NCBI GenBank assembly: GCA_030066595.1
Contig: JASJBI010000031.1
Span: 62,001-126,000, forward strand
Origin: Alphaproteobacteria bacterium
Lineage (GTDB): Bacteria > Pseudomonadota > Alphaproteobacteria > JAJFFI01
Direction: 5' to 3'
DNA: 64,000 nt
This document shows, in pieces, positions 47,399-55,964 of this stretch (its first letter is position 1; each line of letters opens with the position of its first letter). The notes below the pieces were generated by a model, which saw only the letters and a program-made list of their open reading frames with translations, searched no databases and had not been told where the DNA came from. A program made the position numbers and the translations under genes.

Positions 47399-48691
47399 AT
47401 GTTTGCTGCAGTCGCGGGGGCCTGGGCCCTCCTCCTGGGAATTGGATTGCTGATGCTGGGGAACGGGCTGCAAGGCTCGCTCCTGGGCCTGCGCGCCCAG
47501 ATGGAAGGCTTCTCGACCATCATCACCGGCGTGGTCATGTCGGGCTACTACGCCGGGTTCCTTGCCGGCTCCAGCTTTGCCCCGATGGTGGTGCGGCGGG
47601 TCGGGCATATCCGTGTGTTTGCCGCTCTGGCGACGGTGGCGTCGGCTGCAATCCTGCTGCACACCATCCTGCTCGATCCGATCAGCTGGACCGGCCTTCG
47701 GCTGGTGACCGGGTTCTGCTATGCGGGCCTCTACGTCGTGGCCGAGAGCTGGCTGAACGACCGCGCGGACAACCGCACCCGGGGCCAACTGCTGTCGGTC
47801 TATATGATCGTCTCGCTCGGCGGCATGGCCGCCGGCCAGTTCTTCTTGAACCTCGCGGACCCCGGAGGTTTCACTCTGTTCATCCTGATCTCGGTGCTGA
47901 TTTCCTGCGCCGTGGTTCCGATCGCCCTCACCACCGGTCCGGTCCCGGCATTCGGTGAGCCGACCCGCGTCGACCTGCGCGATCTGGTCCGGGTATCGCC
48001 GCTGGGCGTGTTCGGGACCATGGGATCCGGAATCACGCAGGGGGCCGTGCTCGGCATCGGCGCCGTGTATGGCCGGCAGATGGGGCTGACCGTCCCCGAG
48101 ATCGCCGGTTTCATGGCCGCTCTCATCCTCGGTGGCGTGGTGCTGCAGTGGCCCATCGGCCATCTCTCGGATCGGTTCGACAGGCGCCGGGTGATCATCC
48201 TGGTGACGCTGCTGGCTGCGGTCGTGGCCTTGGCTGCAACGCTTGTACCTCCCGCCGCCGGGGCGCTGCCGGCCTGGTGGCCGTCCGTGCGGCCGGACTG
48301 GGCCCTGTTCGCTTTCGCGGCCCTGTTCGGGGGCCTGTGTTTCCCGCTCTATTCCCTGTGCATTGCGCACACCAATGATTTCTTGGAGCCGAGACAAATG
48401 GTGGCCGCCAGCAGTGCCCTGGTGATGGTGATGGGCGTCGGCGCGGTGCTGGGGCCGCTGGCTGCCTCTCTGACGATGTCCGTCCTGGGGCCGGCCGGCA
48501 TGTTCTGGTTCGTGGGTGCCGTAAATGGCGCGATCGGGGTCTTCGCCGTATACCGTATGGGCCGGCGCCCCTCGATCCCCCTGGAGGACCAGGGCGCCTA
48601 TGTGGCACTGCCGGTGCGCGGCTCTCCGGTGGCCGCGGCGGTAGGGTCACAGGTCAGCCACCAGAAATCGCAGGAAGGACTACAGGAATAA
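47399..48691 (+). CDS. MFS transporter (YcaD-like)
   Basis: A 430-residue protein with about 12 hydrophobic helices. Residues 1-30 resemble YcaD (GIGLLMLGNGLQGSLLGLRA), and RFDRRRVI is an MFS charged loop. The substrate is unknown. It is followed by a 347-base gene-free stretch and stands at the edge of the accessory region. Confidence 0.88.
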   Translation: MFAAVAGAWALLLGIGLLMLGNGLQGSLLGLRAQMEGFSTIITGVVMSGYYAGFLAGSSFAPMVVRRVGHIRVFAALATVASAAILLHTILLDPISWTGLRLVTGFCYAGLYVVAESWLNDRADNRTRGQLLSVYMIVSLGGMAAGQFFLNLADPGGFTLFILISVLISCAVVPIALTTGPVPAFGEPTRVDLRDLVRVSPLGVFGTMGSGITQGAVLGIGAVYGRQMGLTVPEIAGFMAALILGGVVLQWPIGHLSDRFDRRRVIILVTLLAAVVALAATLVPPAAGALPAWWPSVRPDWALFAFAALFGGLCFPLYSLCIAHTNDFLEPRQMVAASSALVMVMGVGAVLGPLAASLTMSVLGPAGMFWFVGAVNGAIGVFAVYRMGRRPSIPLEDQGAYVALPVRGSPVAAAVGSQVSHQKSQEGLQE

Positions 48692-49038
48692 GGGAAAGCC
48701 GGGGTGGGCGGCTGACACCGGGGGGGGTCGTCCAGGATCAGTTAGCAGTCGGTTAATACTCGTATCATAGTGTCCCAAGGTGCGGTCGGCCCTCGCTGAA
48801 AGGCCAGAACGAGGGGTTGATCGTATCCGGTCTAGGAGGCGTGGACCGGCACACCAAGGCGCGGATTGAAGGGTGGGCCGCCTGGCTTGGGACCGGCTCA
48901 TCCGAGCGCGTCACCAGGCCGATCCGGGCCTGTCTCAAGCGACCCCGGGTCGAGCAGCGGACCATCGACTGACGTCGCATGGTCGCGCGCCGCCTAGTGG
49001 ACCGAGCTGACGATGGCCGGCAGACGAATGAGAGGTCA
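48692..49038. other. Gene-free stretch before the conserved unknown gene
   Basis: 347 bases. A TTAG-N7-TTAA sequence (48742-48756) is one base off the TTAA-N7-TTAA CtrA-box core, but one such match is weak. A 43-codon frame starts at GTG 48841 after AGGAGG but has poor spacing and no family resemblance. AGAGG serves the ATG at 49039. Confidence 0.4.
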
Positions 49039-50130
49039 ATGAACGCGGAGACAGGGGCACAGGCGGACGAAGACATCGTTTGGCAGGAGCAGGCCGCTCC
49101 TCAAAAGGATGTCTTCAAGGAATCCGACATGGATTCCCTGCATATTCTGCCGCTCAGCGTGATCCCGCTTGAGACGAGTGCGCTAGCCAAGGCCAAGATG
49201 ATCAAGAACATCCGGCTCGAGAGTGTGATCGAGCTGTTCAACGAGGCCAAGACCGGCAGCGGTCAGCTCAGGATCGACGAGCTGGACAGAGAATACGGCT
49301 GGCCGCTTGATCGGCCCCATGCCGACAGAACGATCATCCGAAAGCTTGCCAGCCTGCCCAGCTACGATGTGTTCAGCCTGCGGATCGCCCTGCGGGAACA
49401 GAACATTCCGCTGCAGGACAACGCTCAGCTACAGCTTTCGGAGGGCAAGCGGCAGGAGCTCGCCGAGTACATGCGCAGCTTCACCCGGCCGCTGATCCAA
49501 GAGATCTATGGCAGCGAGAATCTGGCCGCGGCAAACGCCGATGATCTGATCGCCCTGTTCCGCGACCCCGACGTGAAGCGCGCACGCGAGCGGCTCGAGC
49601 TAATGGCCAACAAGCTGGAGATCGAGGTCGACGGTGTGCCCAAGTTCCTAGAGGACTACGGCGATATCTTCCTGTCTTTCTCATACTATCGGCAGTGCCT
49701 GGATCGGGTCACTCCGCTGATCAGCGATCTGGTCGATTCCCTGGACATCATTCGCAACAACTGGCAACTGCGCCACGAAACACGGTTGCTCAGAGTGTGC
49801 GACGACGTGGAGCGTCGCATCAACGATTCGCTGGTTCACATCACCGGACGTTTCGAGAGCTTCGACAAGAGCTCCCAGGAAATGTGGGACAACCTCTCCG
49901 CCGAGCGCTTCCGCAAGGTCGAGAAGCTGATCAAGAGCTATCACACGACCATCGGCGGCGTGCTGTGTGCGCTGACCATCAAGATGCGGGCGTGGAAGCG
50001 CATGTTCCCGGAAAAATCGAACATTGGGCCCGTCAAGTTCGCCGAATTCATCATGGGCGAACTCAAACAAGGGCTGGAGAAGGTCGAGCAGATCGACGCC
50101 GCGGCACCCATGCTCTCGCAGCTCGACTGA
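49039..50130 (+). CDS. Conserved alphaproteobacterial protein of unknown function
   Basis: A 363-residue soluble protein without signal peptide or membrane helices. It is largely helical and charged (for example DVFSLRIALREQNIPLQD and VCDDVERRINDSLVHITGRFE). I do not recognise a catalytic motif or named domain. It starts at ATG 49039 with AGAGG upstream. It lies directly before the quorum-sensing genes, separated by 312 gene-free bases. Related long helical proteins seem common in Rhodospirillales, but the role is unknown. Confidence 0.75.
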   Translation: MNAETGAQADEDIVWQEQAAPQKDVFKESDMDSLHILPLSVIPLETSALAKAKMIKNIRLESVIELFNEAKTGSGQLRIDELDREYGWPLDRPHADRTIIRKLASLPSYDVFSLRIALREQNIPLQDNAQLQLSEGKRQELAEYMRSFTRPLIQEIYGSENLAAANADDLIALFRDPDVKRARERLELMANKLEIEVDGVPKFLEDYGDIFLSFSYYRQCLDRVTPLISDLVDSLDIIRNNWQLRHETRLLRVCDDVERRINDSLVHITGRFESFDKSSQEMWDNLSAERFRKVEKLIKSYHTTIGGVLCALTIKMRAWKRMFPEKSNIGPVKFAEFIMGELKQGLEKVEQIDAAAPMLSQLD

Positions 50131-50442
50131 CCAATCTCGTTCCAGGCAAGTTGCGACCCGAAGGCGCGCCGTCCTGATGGCGGCGCAATCCGCCCTGTCC
50201 GCCGTCCGAAAATGGTTCCAGCCCCCAGGCCGGCAGCAACCGCGGCCCCGATCCGCATGCATCCGACGCAAAAGAGTAGCTCATCAGGGATATGCAACAT
50301 GGACTTGAATCCCGGGGACGCGCATGTGATCCTCGACGCTGGAGCAACAAGGCATGAGTGCAAAAGCACGCAATTGGGGGACGATGAAATGATCAGGCGG
50401 GAGTCCGGCTGAGGGGTAGCTCCGCGGGGGAGATCGCTGGGC
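50131..50442. other. Gene-free stretch before luxR
   Basis: 312 bases containing the promoter and ribosome site of luxR (GGGGGAG before GTG 50443). A 37-codon frame at about 50299 with AGGGA upstream exists but has no recognisable features. No palindrome like a lux box was seen here. Confidence 0.4.
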
Positions 50443-51171
50443 GTGAAGTCAATAGAACCCTTTCTGGAGAAGATTCGGTCGCTCGACGACCTGCAAGCGG
50501 TTCACGATGCACTTGGGGTCGAGCTCAACGGCTTGGGATTCGACCGTTTCGCTTATCACGTGCTGCGCCCGCCGAGCGGGATAGAGTTGGGTCGCAGCGT
50601 GCTGTCGTCTTATCCATGGGACTGGCTGGTCCGCTACAAGGAAGAGGATTACTTCAACACTGACCCAGTCCTGGGAACGGCCGTCGATCGCCTTTTTCCA
50701 TTCCGCTGGGACGAGCAGTTCCCGGACGACGAGCGCAGCCCGCAGGAGCGGCAATTCTTCGGCGAAGCCGGTGACTTCGGCATTCGCGACGGCATTACCA
50801 TCCCGATCCATGGGCCTGCGGGCGGCATCGCGACGCTGAATCTCTCGAGCGAACTGAGCGACGCAGATCTTCGGGAACTCTGGGCAAGGCGGCAGCATGA
50901 TCTGCAACTCATTGCCTACTACGCGCACGATGCCATTCTGCGATGTGTTTACGCGTCGGCCGGCACCAGGAGAATTCGGCTGACCCCGCGGGAGCGGGAA
51001 TGCCTGCTGTGGACTGCGCGCGGCAAGACAACATGGGAAGTATCGCAGGTGCTGACGATCACTGAGAACACCGCCCGCTTCCACCTGCGCAACGCGATGA
51101 CGAAGTTGGACGTGTTTTCCAAACATCACGCGGTGGTCAAGGCAATCCTGCTTGGGATCATCGTCCCCTGA
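50443..51171 (+). CDS. luxR: LuxR-family quorum-sensing regulator
   Basis: A 242-residue protein with an N-terminal autoinducer-binding domain and a C-terminal GerE-type helix-turn-helix (about residues 178-235: LTPRERECLLWTARGKTTWE, then ENTARFHLRNAM). Acyl-homoserine-lactone pocket residues match in place: W61, Y65 and D74 (DWLVRYKEEDYFNTDP). GTG start with GGGGGAG upstream. The next gene is luxI, 160 bases later on the same strand, so the pair is a complete sensor and signal synthase. Confidence 0.93.
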   Translation: MKSIEPFLEKIRSLDDLQAVHDALGVELNGLGFDRFAYHVLRPPSGIELGRSVLSSYPWDWLVRYKEEDYFNTDPVLGTAVDRLFPFRWDEQFPDDERSPQERQFFGEAGDFGIRDGITIPIHGPAGGIATLNLSSELSDADLRELWARRQHDLQLIAYYAHDAILRCVYASAGTRRIRLTPRERECLLWTARGKTTWEVSQVLTITENTARFHLRNAMTKLDVFSKHHAVVKAILLGIIVP

Positions 51172-51217
51172 GGCCCCGTCCCGGCGCTGGCGCGGCGCCA
51201 TACCGGCCTCTCCATAA

Positions 51218-51229
51218 GGATAATTATCC
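51218..51229. promoter_or_regulatory. 12-bp palindrome between luxR and luxI
   Basis: GGATAATTATCC is a perfect palindrome in an A+T-rich part of the luxR-luxI spacer, about 103 bases upstream of luxI. It could be part of the luxI promoter or an operator. No recognised site. Confidence 0.4.
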
Positions 51230-51255
51230 AATTAAAACAATTTATTAGAGTCTGC

Positions 51256-51273
51256 CCCGCCAGTTCTGGCGGG
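51256..51273. promoter_or_regulatory. 18-bp inverted repeat upstream of luxI (lux-box-like)
   Basis: CCCGCCAG-TT-CTGGCGGG is a perfect 8-bp inverted repeat with a 2-base centre, ending 58 bases before the luxI start. Length and place resemble a lux box, the site a LuxR dimer binds, although the sequence differs from the classical ACCTGTAGGATCGTACAGGT and no -35 box is obvious. It could equally be the stem of a transcript hairpin. Confidence 0.5.
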
Positions 51274-51299
51274 CTGCGCTCGCGGGCGCTTTTCCCTCC

Positions 51300-51317
51300 A
51301 ATGGGCCAAAGCCCATT
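51300..51317 (+). promoter_or_regulatory. Hairpin next to the luxI ribosome site
   Basis: AATGGGC-CAAA-GCCCATT is a 7-bp stem with a 4-base loop that ends 3 bases before the GGGAG ribosome site (51321-51325) of luxI. A hairpin so close to the ribosome site can limit translation. Role is inferred. Confidence 0.45.
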
Positions 51318-51331
51318 GCAGGGAGCAGACC

Positions 51332-51976
51332 GTGATCGACGTTGTTACCCCCGATCGTTATGCCGCGTTCCAGGCCGATCTCGAGGAAATGCACCGGCTG
51401 CGCCACGACGTGTTCATAAGGCGTCTGAAGTGGAACGTTCGGGGAGAAAATGGTCTCGAGCGAGATGAATTCGATGACCAGGGTCCGACCTATCTCTTAT
51501 CCCGCAATCATCGAGGTCGCGTTGTCGGTGCTTGGCGGATGTTGCCGACCACGGGCCGCTACATGCTCAAGGATGTCTTTCCCGTACTCCTGGAAGGGCA
51601 GCCGCCGCCGGCCGAGCCAACCATCTGGGAAGGCAGCCGCTTTGTGGTCAGGGACGACCTGCGGACGCGAAACGGCCTGACCAATCCGGGCCGCATAACG
51701 AGCGAAATTTTCTGCGGCGTAACCGAGTTCAGCCTGGCGATGGGGATCAAAGAGGTGCTCTGCGTCTACGAGCGACGCATCGCCCGAATTTTGCCGCTGG
51801 CCGGGTGCCAGCCGGTCTGGCAAAGCCAGCCGCACAGGCTTGGGTCAAACCTTGCCGTGCTCGGCCGATTTGCCATGAGTCGCGAATTCCTCGCCGGACT
51901 GCGGGAACGCGGCGGCATTTCAAACTCGGTCATCGGCTCGGCGCCCTGGCGAGACCAAGAAGAGAAGGTAGCTTGA
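51332..51976 (+). CDS. luxI: LuxI-family acyl-homoserine-lactone synthase
   Basis: A 214-residue enzyme that joins an acyl donor to S-adenosylmethionine to make an N-acyl-homoserine lactone. The invariant family residues are present: R24 and F28 (LRHDVFI), W34, the D45/D48 acidic group, R69 (GAWRML), E100 (WEGSR) and R103. The start is GTG 51332 with GGGAG six bases upstream. Two downstream genes (a P450 and an acyl-CoA ligase) suggest the signal may not be a plain fatty acyl from acyl-ACP. The product cannot be read from the sequence. Confidence 0.95.
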   Translation: MIDVVTPDRYAAFQADLEEMHRLRHDVFIRRLKWNVRGENGLERDEFDDQGPTYLLSRNHRGRVVGAWRMLPTTGRYMLKDVFPVLLEGQPPPAEPTIWEGSRFVVRDDLRTRNGLTNPGRITSEIFCGVTEFSLAMGIKEVLCVYERRIARILPLAGCQPVWQSQPHRLGSNLAVLGRFAMSREFLAGLRERGGISNSVIGSAPWRDQEEKVA

Positions 51977-51987
51977 GGAGCTCGATC

Positions 51988-52224
51988 ATGAATTCAGACA
52001 CTCCCCGTCTGGTTATCGACACTGAGGAGCCACTGCCCAACGCGGAGGCGATCAGCCAGTGTCTCAACTATCTGCAACATGAAGCGGCGCGCATCGGTCT
52101 TCCCTTCGCCTCGCATCTCATCAGCGTCGCTGCGGAGGCCGTCGACGATTCGGTCAACCTGACCCGGCGCTCGATCGGCCTGGGAACGACGGTGGCGAAG
52201 CCGAACGGCGGCTCGCGGCACTGA
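51988..52224 (+). CDS. Small protein between luxI and P450
   Basis: A 78-residue protein with no known motif: start MNSDTPRLVIDTEEPLPNAE, then an amphipathic helical stretch (ISQCLNYLQHEAARIGL), and a flexible end. TGAGGAG precedes ATG 51988, 11 bases after the luxI stop, so it is probably co-transcribed with luxI. It may be a regulator or partner of the synthase; unrecognised. Confidence 0.65.
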   Translation: MNSDTPRLVIDTEEPLPNAEAISQCLNYLQHEAARIGLPFASHLISVAAEAVDDSVNLTRRSIGLGTTVAKPNGGSRH

Positions 52225-52247
52225 GGCCCCCGCTCTGTCGGCGTTTC

Positions 52248-53708
52248 ATGTTGCATGAACTCATGACAAGCAGCAGCAAGTCCCATTCGGCCGCCGCCAG
52301 CGTGGTCTACACACCGCCCTACAGCGCCGTCCAGTTCGTGCGTCGGGTGCGGCGGGATCCACTCGGCTTTTTCCTGCGGCTGAGCCGGGACGGCGGCGAC
52401 GTGGTTGGATTCCGCCTCGCCGGCAGCCAAGTTTTCATGCTGAACAAGGCCGAGCACATCAAACACGTGCTCCAGGACAACGCCAGCAACTACCGAAAGA
52501 GCAAGTTCTACAAGCCCCTCTATCCGATTCTGGGCAAGGGTATCTTCACGGCCGAAGGTGATGCCTGGCTGCGCCAGCGACGGCTCGGCGTCAAGGCCGT
52601 GCAGGGACCGAACCTCAAGCGAATGACCGGCACCATGACCGCGGCGATCTCCGACATGCTGGAACGCTGGAACGGCCTGAGCAGCGCGAAGCGAGCCGTC
52701 GACATCGTTCCCGAGATGATGCGCGTCACGCTCGACATCCTGCTGCGTACCTTATTCAGCACCAAGCTGGAGTCGGATCGGGATCCGGTCTACGAGGCCC
52801 TGACGGTGGCCCTGAGCCATGCGGAGCGGCGCATATGGTCCGTTGCCAGCCCGCCCGACTGGCTTCCGACCGCCGGCAACCTCAGCAATCGGCGCGCGCT
52901 TGCCGTGCTGGATTCCATGGTGGACCGGATCCTCACGTCCCGGCTCGCCGAACCCGACCGGCATGACGATTTCCTGTCCGCCCTACTGAGGGCGCAGCCG
53001 CAAGACATATCGGACGACTCCTATCGCAGATTGATCCGCGACGAGGTCCTGTCGATGATCCTCGCGGGGCACGAGACCACGGCAAACGCCCTCGCCTGGA
53101 CTTGGTTCCTGCTGTCCAAACATCCGACTGTCGAATGTCAGCTGCGGGCCGAGATCGCGACCGTCCTCGGCCAAGCGGCACCGACACCGGATGACGTGAG
53201 CGCGCTGCGCTACACCCGGGCCGTGTTCGACGAGTCGATGCGTCTCTATCCACCGGTTTGGACCATCTCGCGCGACGCGGTCGCGGACGACCGGGTTGAC
53301 GATATCGAAATCCCGCGGGGCAGTTCGGTCATGATCTGCGCCTACGCGGTTCACCGGCGTGAGGCTTACTGGCCCAACCCCGAAGGCTTCGATCCGAGCC
53401 GGTTCCTGGAGCCCGAGGCAGAAGACCGCCCGCGCTTCGCCTACTTCCCGTTCAGCATGGGCCCCCGGAATTGCCTTGGCCGGCATTTCGCGGCGCTGGA
53501 GGCGATGCTCATCCTGCCGATGGTGCTTCAGCGGTTCCGACTGGATCTTGTACCCGGATACCCGGTAGAGCCGGAGCCCATGATCACGCTCCGGCCCAGG
53601 GACGGAATACATATGCGATTGCACCCGGCGCCCCACGGCGAATCGTCGGCATTGCAGCAGTCCGCCAGCAGCCGGATTCATCATGACAGGCGACGCGCCG
53701 TCGCCTAG
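52248..53708 (+). CDS. Cytochrome P450
   Basis: A 486-residue P450 monooxygenase. Signature motifs: AGHETTANAL (I helix), ESMRLYPP (K helix ExxR), a PERF-like DPSRFLEPE, and the heme-binding loop FSMGPRNCLG with the axial C409. It looks like a class of fatty-acid hydroxylases. No ferredoxin or reductase gene is adjacent, so it depends on others. It is the third gene in the luxI-small-P450 run; the next gene is an acyl-CoA ligase. ATG 52248 is used; ATG 52263 is an alternative. Confidence 0.93.
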   Translation: MLHELMTSSSKSHSAAASVVYTPPYSAVQFVRRVRRDPLGFFLRLSRDGGDVVGFRLAGSQVFMLNKAEHIKHVLQDNASNYRKSKFYKPLYPILGKGIFTAEGDAWLRQRRLGVKAVQGPNLKRMTGTMTAAISDMLERWNGLSSAKRAVDIVPEMMRVTLDILLRTLFSTKLESDRDPVYEALTVALSHAERRIWSVASPPDWLPTAGNLSNRRALAVLDSMVDRILTSRLAEPDRHDDFLSALLRAQPQDISDDSYRRLIRDEVLSMILAGHETTANALAWTWFLLSKHPTVECQLRAEIATVLGQAAPTPDDVSALRYTRAVFDESMRLYPPVWTISRDAVADDRVDDIEIPRGSSVMICAYAVHRREAYWPNPEGFDPSRFLEPEAEDRPRFAYFPFSMGPRNCLGRHFAALEAMLILPMVLQRFRLDLVPGYPVEPEPMITLRPRDGIHMRLHPAPHGESSALQQSASSRIHHDRRRAVA

Positions 53709-53854
53709 ACTTTCTCGCTGTACGCGCAGTCCTATCTGCGAAAGGTGATAGCACCGACCGCACCGCAGGGCGGCCGCCTCAGCAGTGGCGAGACCTGTTT
53801 CATTAGCGGGCCGCTGACACGCGGTACCGAGGTCGGCGACGGCGGGGGCAGTTC

Positions 53855-55384
53855 ATGGCCAACATTGCCTTGCTTCTCGACCTCACGGCGCTGCGGGCGC
53901 CCAACGATGTCGCGGTCGTCTATGGTGCGGACCGCCTGAGCTACCGGGATCTGCACGACCTCGCCGGCCGGGTCGCGGCGGGCCTGAGAGAGGCAGGTGT
54001 CGGCGCTGGCGACAAGGTTGCCCTGTCCTGCCCCAACCGACCTGAATTCATCGCCACCTATTACGGGATACTGAAGACAGGTGCCGTAGTCATACCGCTC
54101 AGCACCTATCTGAAGCGGCCCGAGATCGCGCACCAGTTGACGAAATCGGACGCCAGCGCCTTGATCTGCCATGCCGGCGACGCTTTCGCGGACCACCTGC
54201 TGCCGGCGTTCGAGGACGTGCCGACGTGCGAACGCTTGTGGGCCATCGCCGACAAGGCGGATGCCCAAGCGGCCGGTCAACCCAGCTTCAGGGAACTGAT
54301 CGCCCGCAGACCTGACGGGGACGCCACAGCCCTGGTGCGGCCCGGCGATACGGCCTCGATCAACTTCACCTCCGGTACCACGGGAGAGCCAAAGGGTGTC
54401 GAGGTCTCGCACAGCGCGCTCTTGTACCAGGTGGTGTTAAACCAAGGACTGGCGGAGCGGAGCATGAGCCGCGTGCGGCTGGTGTTGCTGCCGTTGTTCC
54501 ACATGTTCAGCCAGGTGCTCGCGCTCAACCTGGGTGTGTTCTCGGGTGAGCGGCTGGTGCTGATGGACGGCTTCGAGGCCGGCGCGGCCCTCGACCTCAT
54601 GCGGCGGGAAGGCGTCAACCACGTGGCCGGAATCCCGCAGATCTTTCAGGCGCTAACCCATTTCGAGCGCATCAGCCAAGCGGAAATCGAGGCCATCGGA
54701 CGCCAGCTCAAGCTCGCGCCTTGCGGCGGCGCGCCGCTGACGCCGGCCCTGTCCACGGCATTCGAGGAGCGGTTCGGAGTGCCGCTGCGGGAGGGCTATG
54801 GCCTGACGGAGACAACGTCAGTGGTGACCTGGCACATCCCCGGCGCGCCGATCAAAGCGAGGTCTGTGGGCATCGCGATGCCCGGCTGCCAGGTCCGTAT
54901 CGCGGATGGCAACGGCGCCGAGGTCAAGCGCGGCGAGGTGGGCCGAATCCTGGTGCGGACGCCCGGCATGATGACCGGCTACTACAAGGATCCGGATGCG
55001 ACCCAGTCCGTGCTGCGTGACGGTTGGCTGGATACCCGAGATGTGGGCAGGCTGGATGCGGACGGATATCTGCAACTGCTTGGCCGGTGCGACGACATGA
55101 TCTTGCGGGCGAGCGCCAAAGTAATGCCGGCCGAGATCGAACCCGTGCTGGAACAGCATCCGGCCGTGGCCCAGGCAGTCGTGGTGGGCGTTCCCGACCC
55201 GGACGTCGGCCAGGAGGTCAAGGCGGTGATCGTCCTGTGCAAGGGCGAATCCGTCACGCCGATGGAGCTAGCCGATTGGGCGCGATCGCGCATCTCCGAG
55301 GACAGGTATCCGCGCATGATCGAGATCCGCGCCTCGCTGCCACTGACCGGCACCGGCAAGGTGCTCAAGGAACAGCTGGTCTGA
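53855..55384 (+). CDS. Acyl-CoA ligase (AMP-forming)
   Basis: A 509-residue adenylate-forming enzyme. Core motifs: SINFTSGTTGEPKGV (phosphate loop), EGYGLTETT, the LDTRDVGR hinge (A8-like) and the C-terminal GKVLKEQL with the catalytic Lys. It activates a carboxylic acid as acyl-AMP and then acyl-CoA. It is placed right after the P450, 146 bases downstream, with luxI upstream; this suggests a dedicated acyl-CoA supply for signal or for P450 substrate handling. Chain length or ring substrate is unknown. Confidence 0.92.
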   Translation: MANIALLLDLTALRAPNDVAVVYGADRLSYRDLHDLAGRVAAGLREAGVGAGDKVALSCPNRPEFIATYYGILKTGAVVIPLSTYLKRPEIAHQLTKSDASALICHAGDAFADHLLPAFEDVPTCERLWAIADKADAQAAGQPSFRELIARRPDGDATALVRPGDTASINFTSGTTGEPKGVEVSHSALLYQVVLNQGLAERSMSRVRLVLLPLFHMFSQVLALNLGVFSGERLVLMDGFEAGAALDLMRREGVNHVAGIPQIFQALTHFERISQAEIEAIGRQLKLAPCGGAPLTPALSTAFEERFGVPLREGYGLTETTSVVTWHIPGAPIKARSVGIAMPGCQVRIADGNGAEVKRGEVGRILVRTPGMMTGYYKDPDATQSVLRDGWLDTRDVGRLDADGYLQLLGRCDDMILRASAKVMPAEIEPVLEQHPAVAQAVVVGVPDPDVGQEVKAVIVLCKGESVTPMELADWARSRISEDRYPRMIEIRASLPLTGTGKVLKEQLV

Positions 55385-55574
55385 CCGCCGGTCGTATCGC
55401 AAACGGTCAAACTGGGGCAGCGCGTCCCCAGCACCTAGTCGCCGAAAGCGGTTGCTCCGTACTAGAGGCGTCGGTTACATGGACGGGCGGCCGCACCTCC
55501 GGCTGTTCGTCCGATGGGTGGGATCGCCTCGCATTCCGCAACGCGCGAGAAGCGAACCAATAGAGGAGATCGTC

Positions 55575-55964
55575 ATGGGAACCTGCTTTCGTTTCGCCGC
55601 TGTGGTGGTGGTCGCATCACTTGGTCTTGGATCTGCCATATCTCAGGCCCATGCCCAGGCAATGAGCGAAAGCACCGGCATTTTCGGAAGCCAAGGTGTC
55701 GATCTGGACAAGGAGGACATCGAACTGCTGCGCAAGGCGGCGCGAAACGCGCTGGACAATCTCGAGAATGGCAAGAGGGCGGACTGGAGCAACCCGAAAA
55801 CGGGATCGCACGGGCTCGTGGTTCCGACCAGCCGTTACGAGTCGCAAGGACTGCCCTGCCGGGAACTGCACCTGTTCGTGACGCCGCGCGGCAAGGGCGG
55901 CGCGCGCCATTTCCGTCTGCCTATGTGCAAGGTGTCGGATGGCCAATGGAGAATCGCCTTCTGA
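55575..55964 (+). CDS. Secreted 17-kDa surface-antigen-like protein
   Basis: A 129-residue protein with a signal peptide (FAAVVVVASLGLGSAISQAHA). The mature part contains WSNPKTGSHGLVVPT and GLPCRELHLFV, then CKVSDGQWRI, matching the C-terminal domain of the 17-kDa antigen / RT0821-Lpp0805 family (NP.TG..G.V.P...Y......CREF....). These are outer-membrane-associated proteins of unknown action. The lipobox-glycine-zipper N-terminal part is missing. Start at ATG 55575 with AGAGGAG upstream. Confidence 0.8.
   Translation: MGTCFRFAAVVVVASLGLGSAISQAHAQAMSESTGIFGSQGVDLDKEDIELLRKAARNALDNLENGKRADWSNPKTGSHGLVVPTSRYESQGLPCRELHLFVTPRGKGGARHFRLPMCKVSDGQWRIAF

Noticed and set aside
48742-48756. CtrA binding site
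   Set aside because: TTAG-N7-TTAA differs by one base from TTAA-N7-TTAA and such matches occur by chance; no second copy or suitable gene position supports it.
48841-48972. 43-codon gene starting at GTG after AGGAGG
   Set aside because: Only one base separates the ribosome-site-like sequence from the GTG, the protein has no recognisable features, and no conservation can be tested here.
50299-50412. 37-codon gene before luxR
   Set aside because: Has AGGGA upstream but no recognisable protein features; cannot be told from chance.
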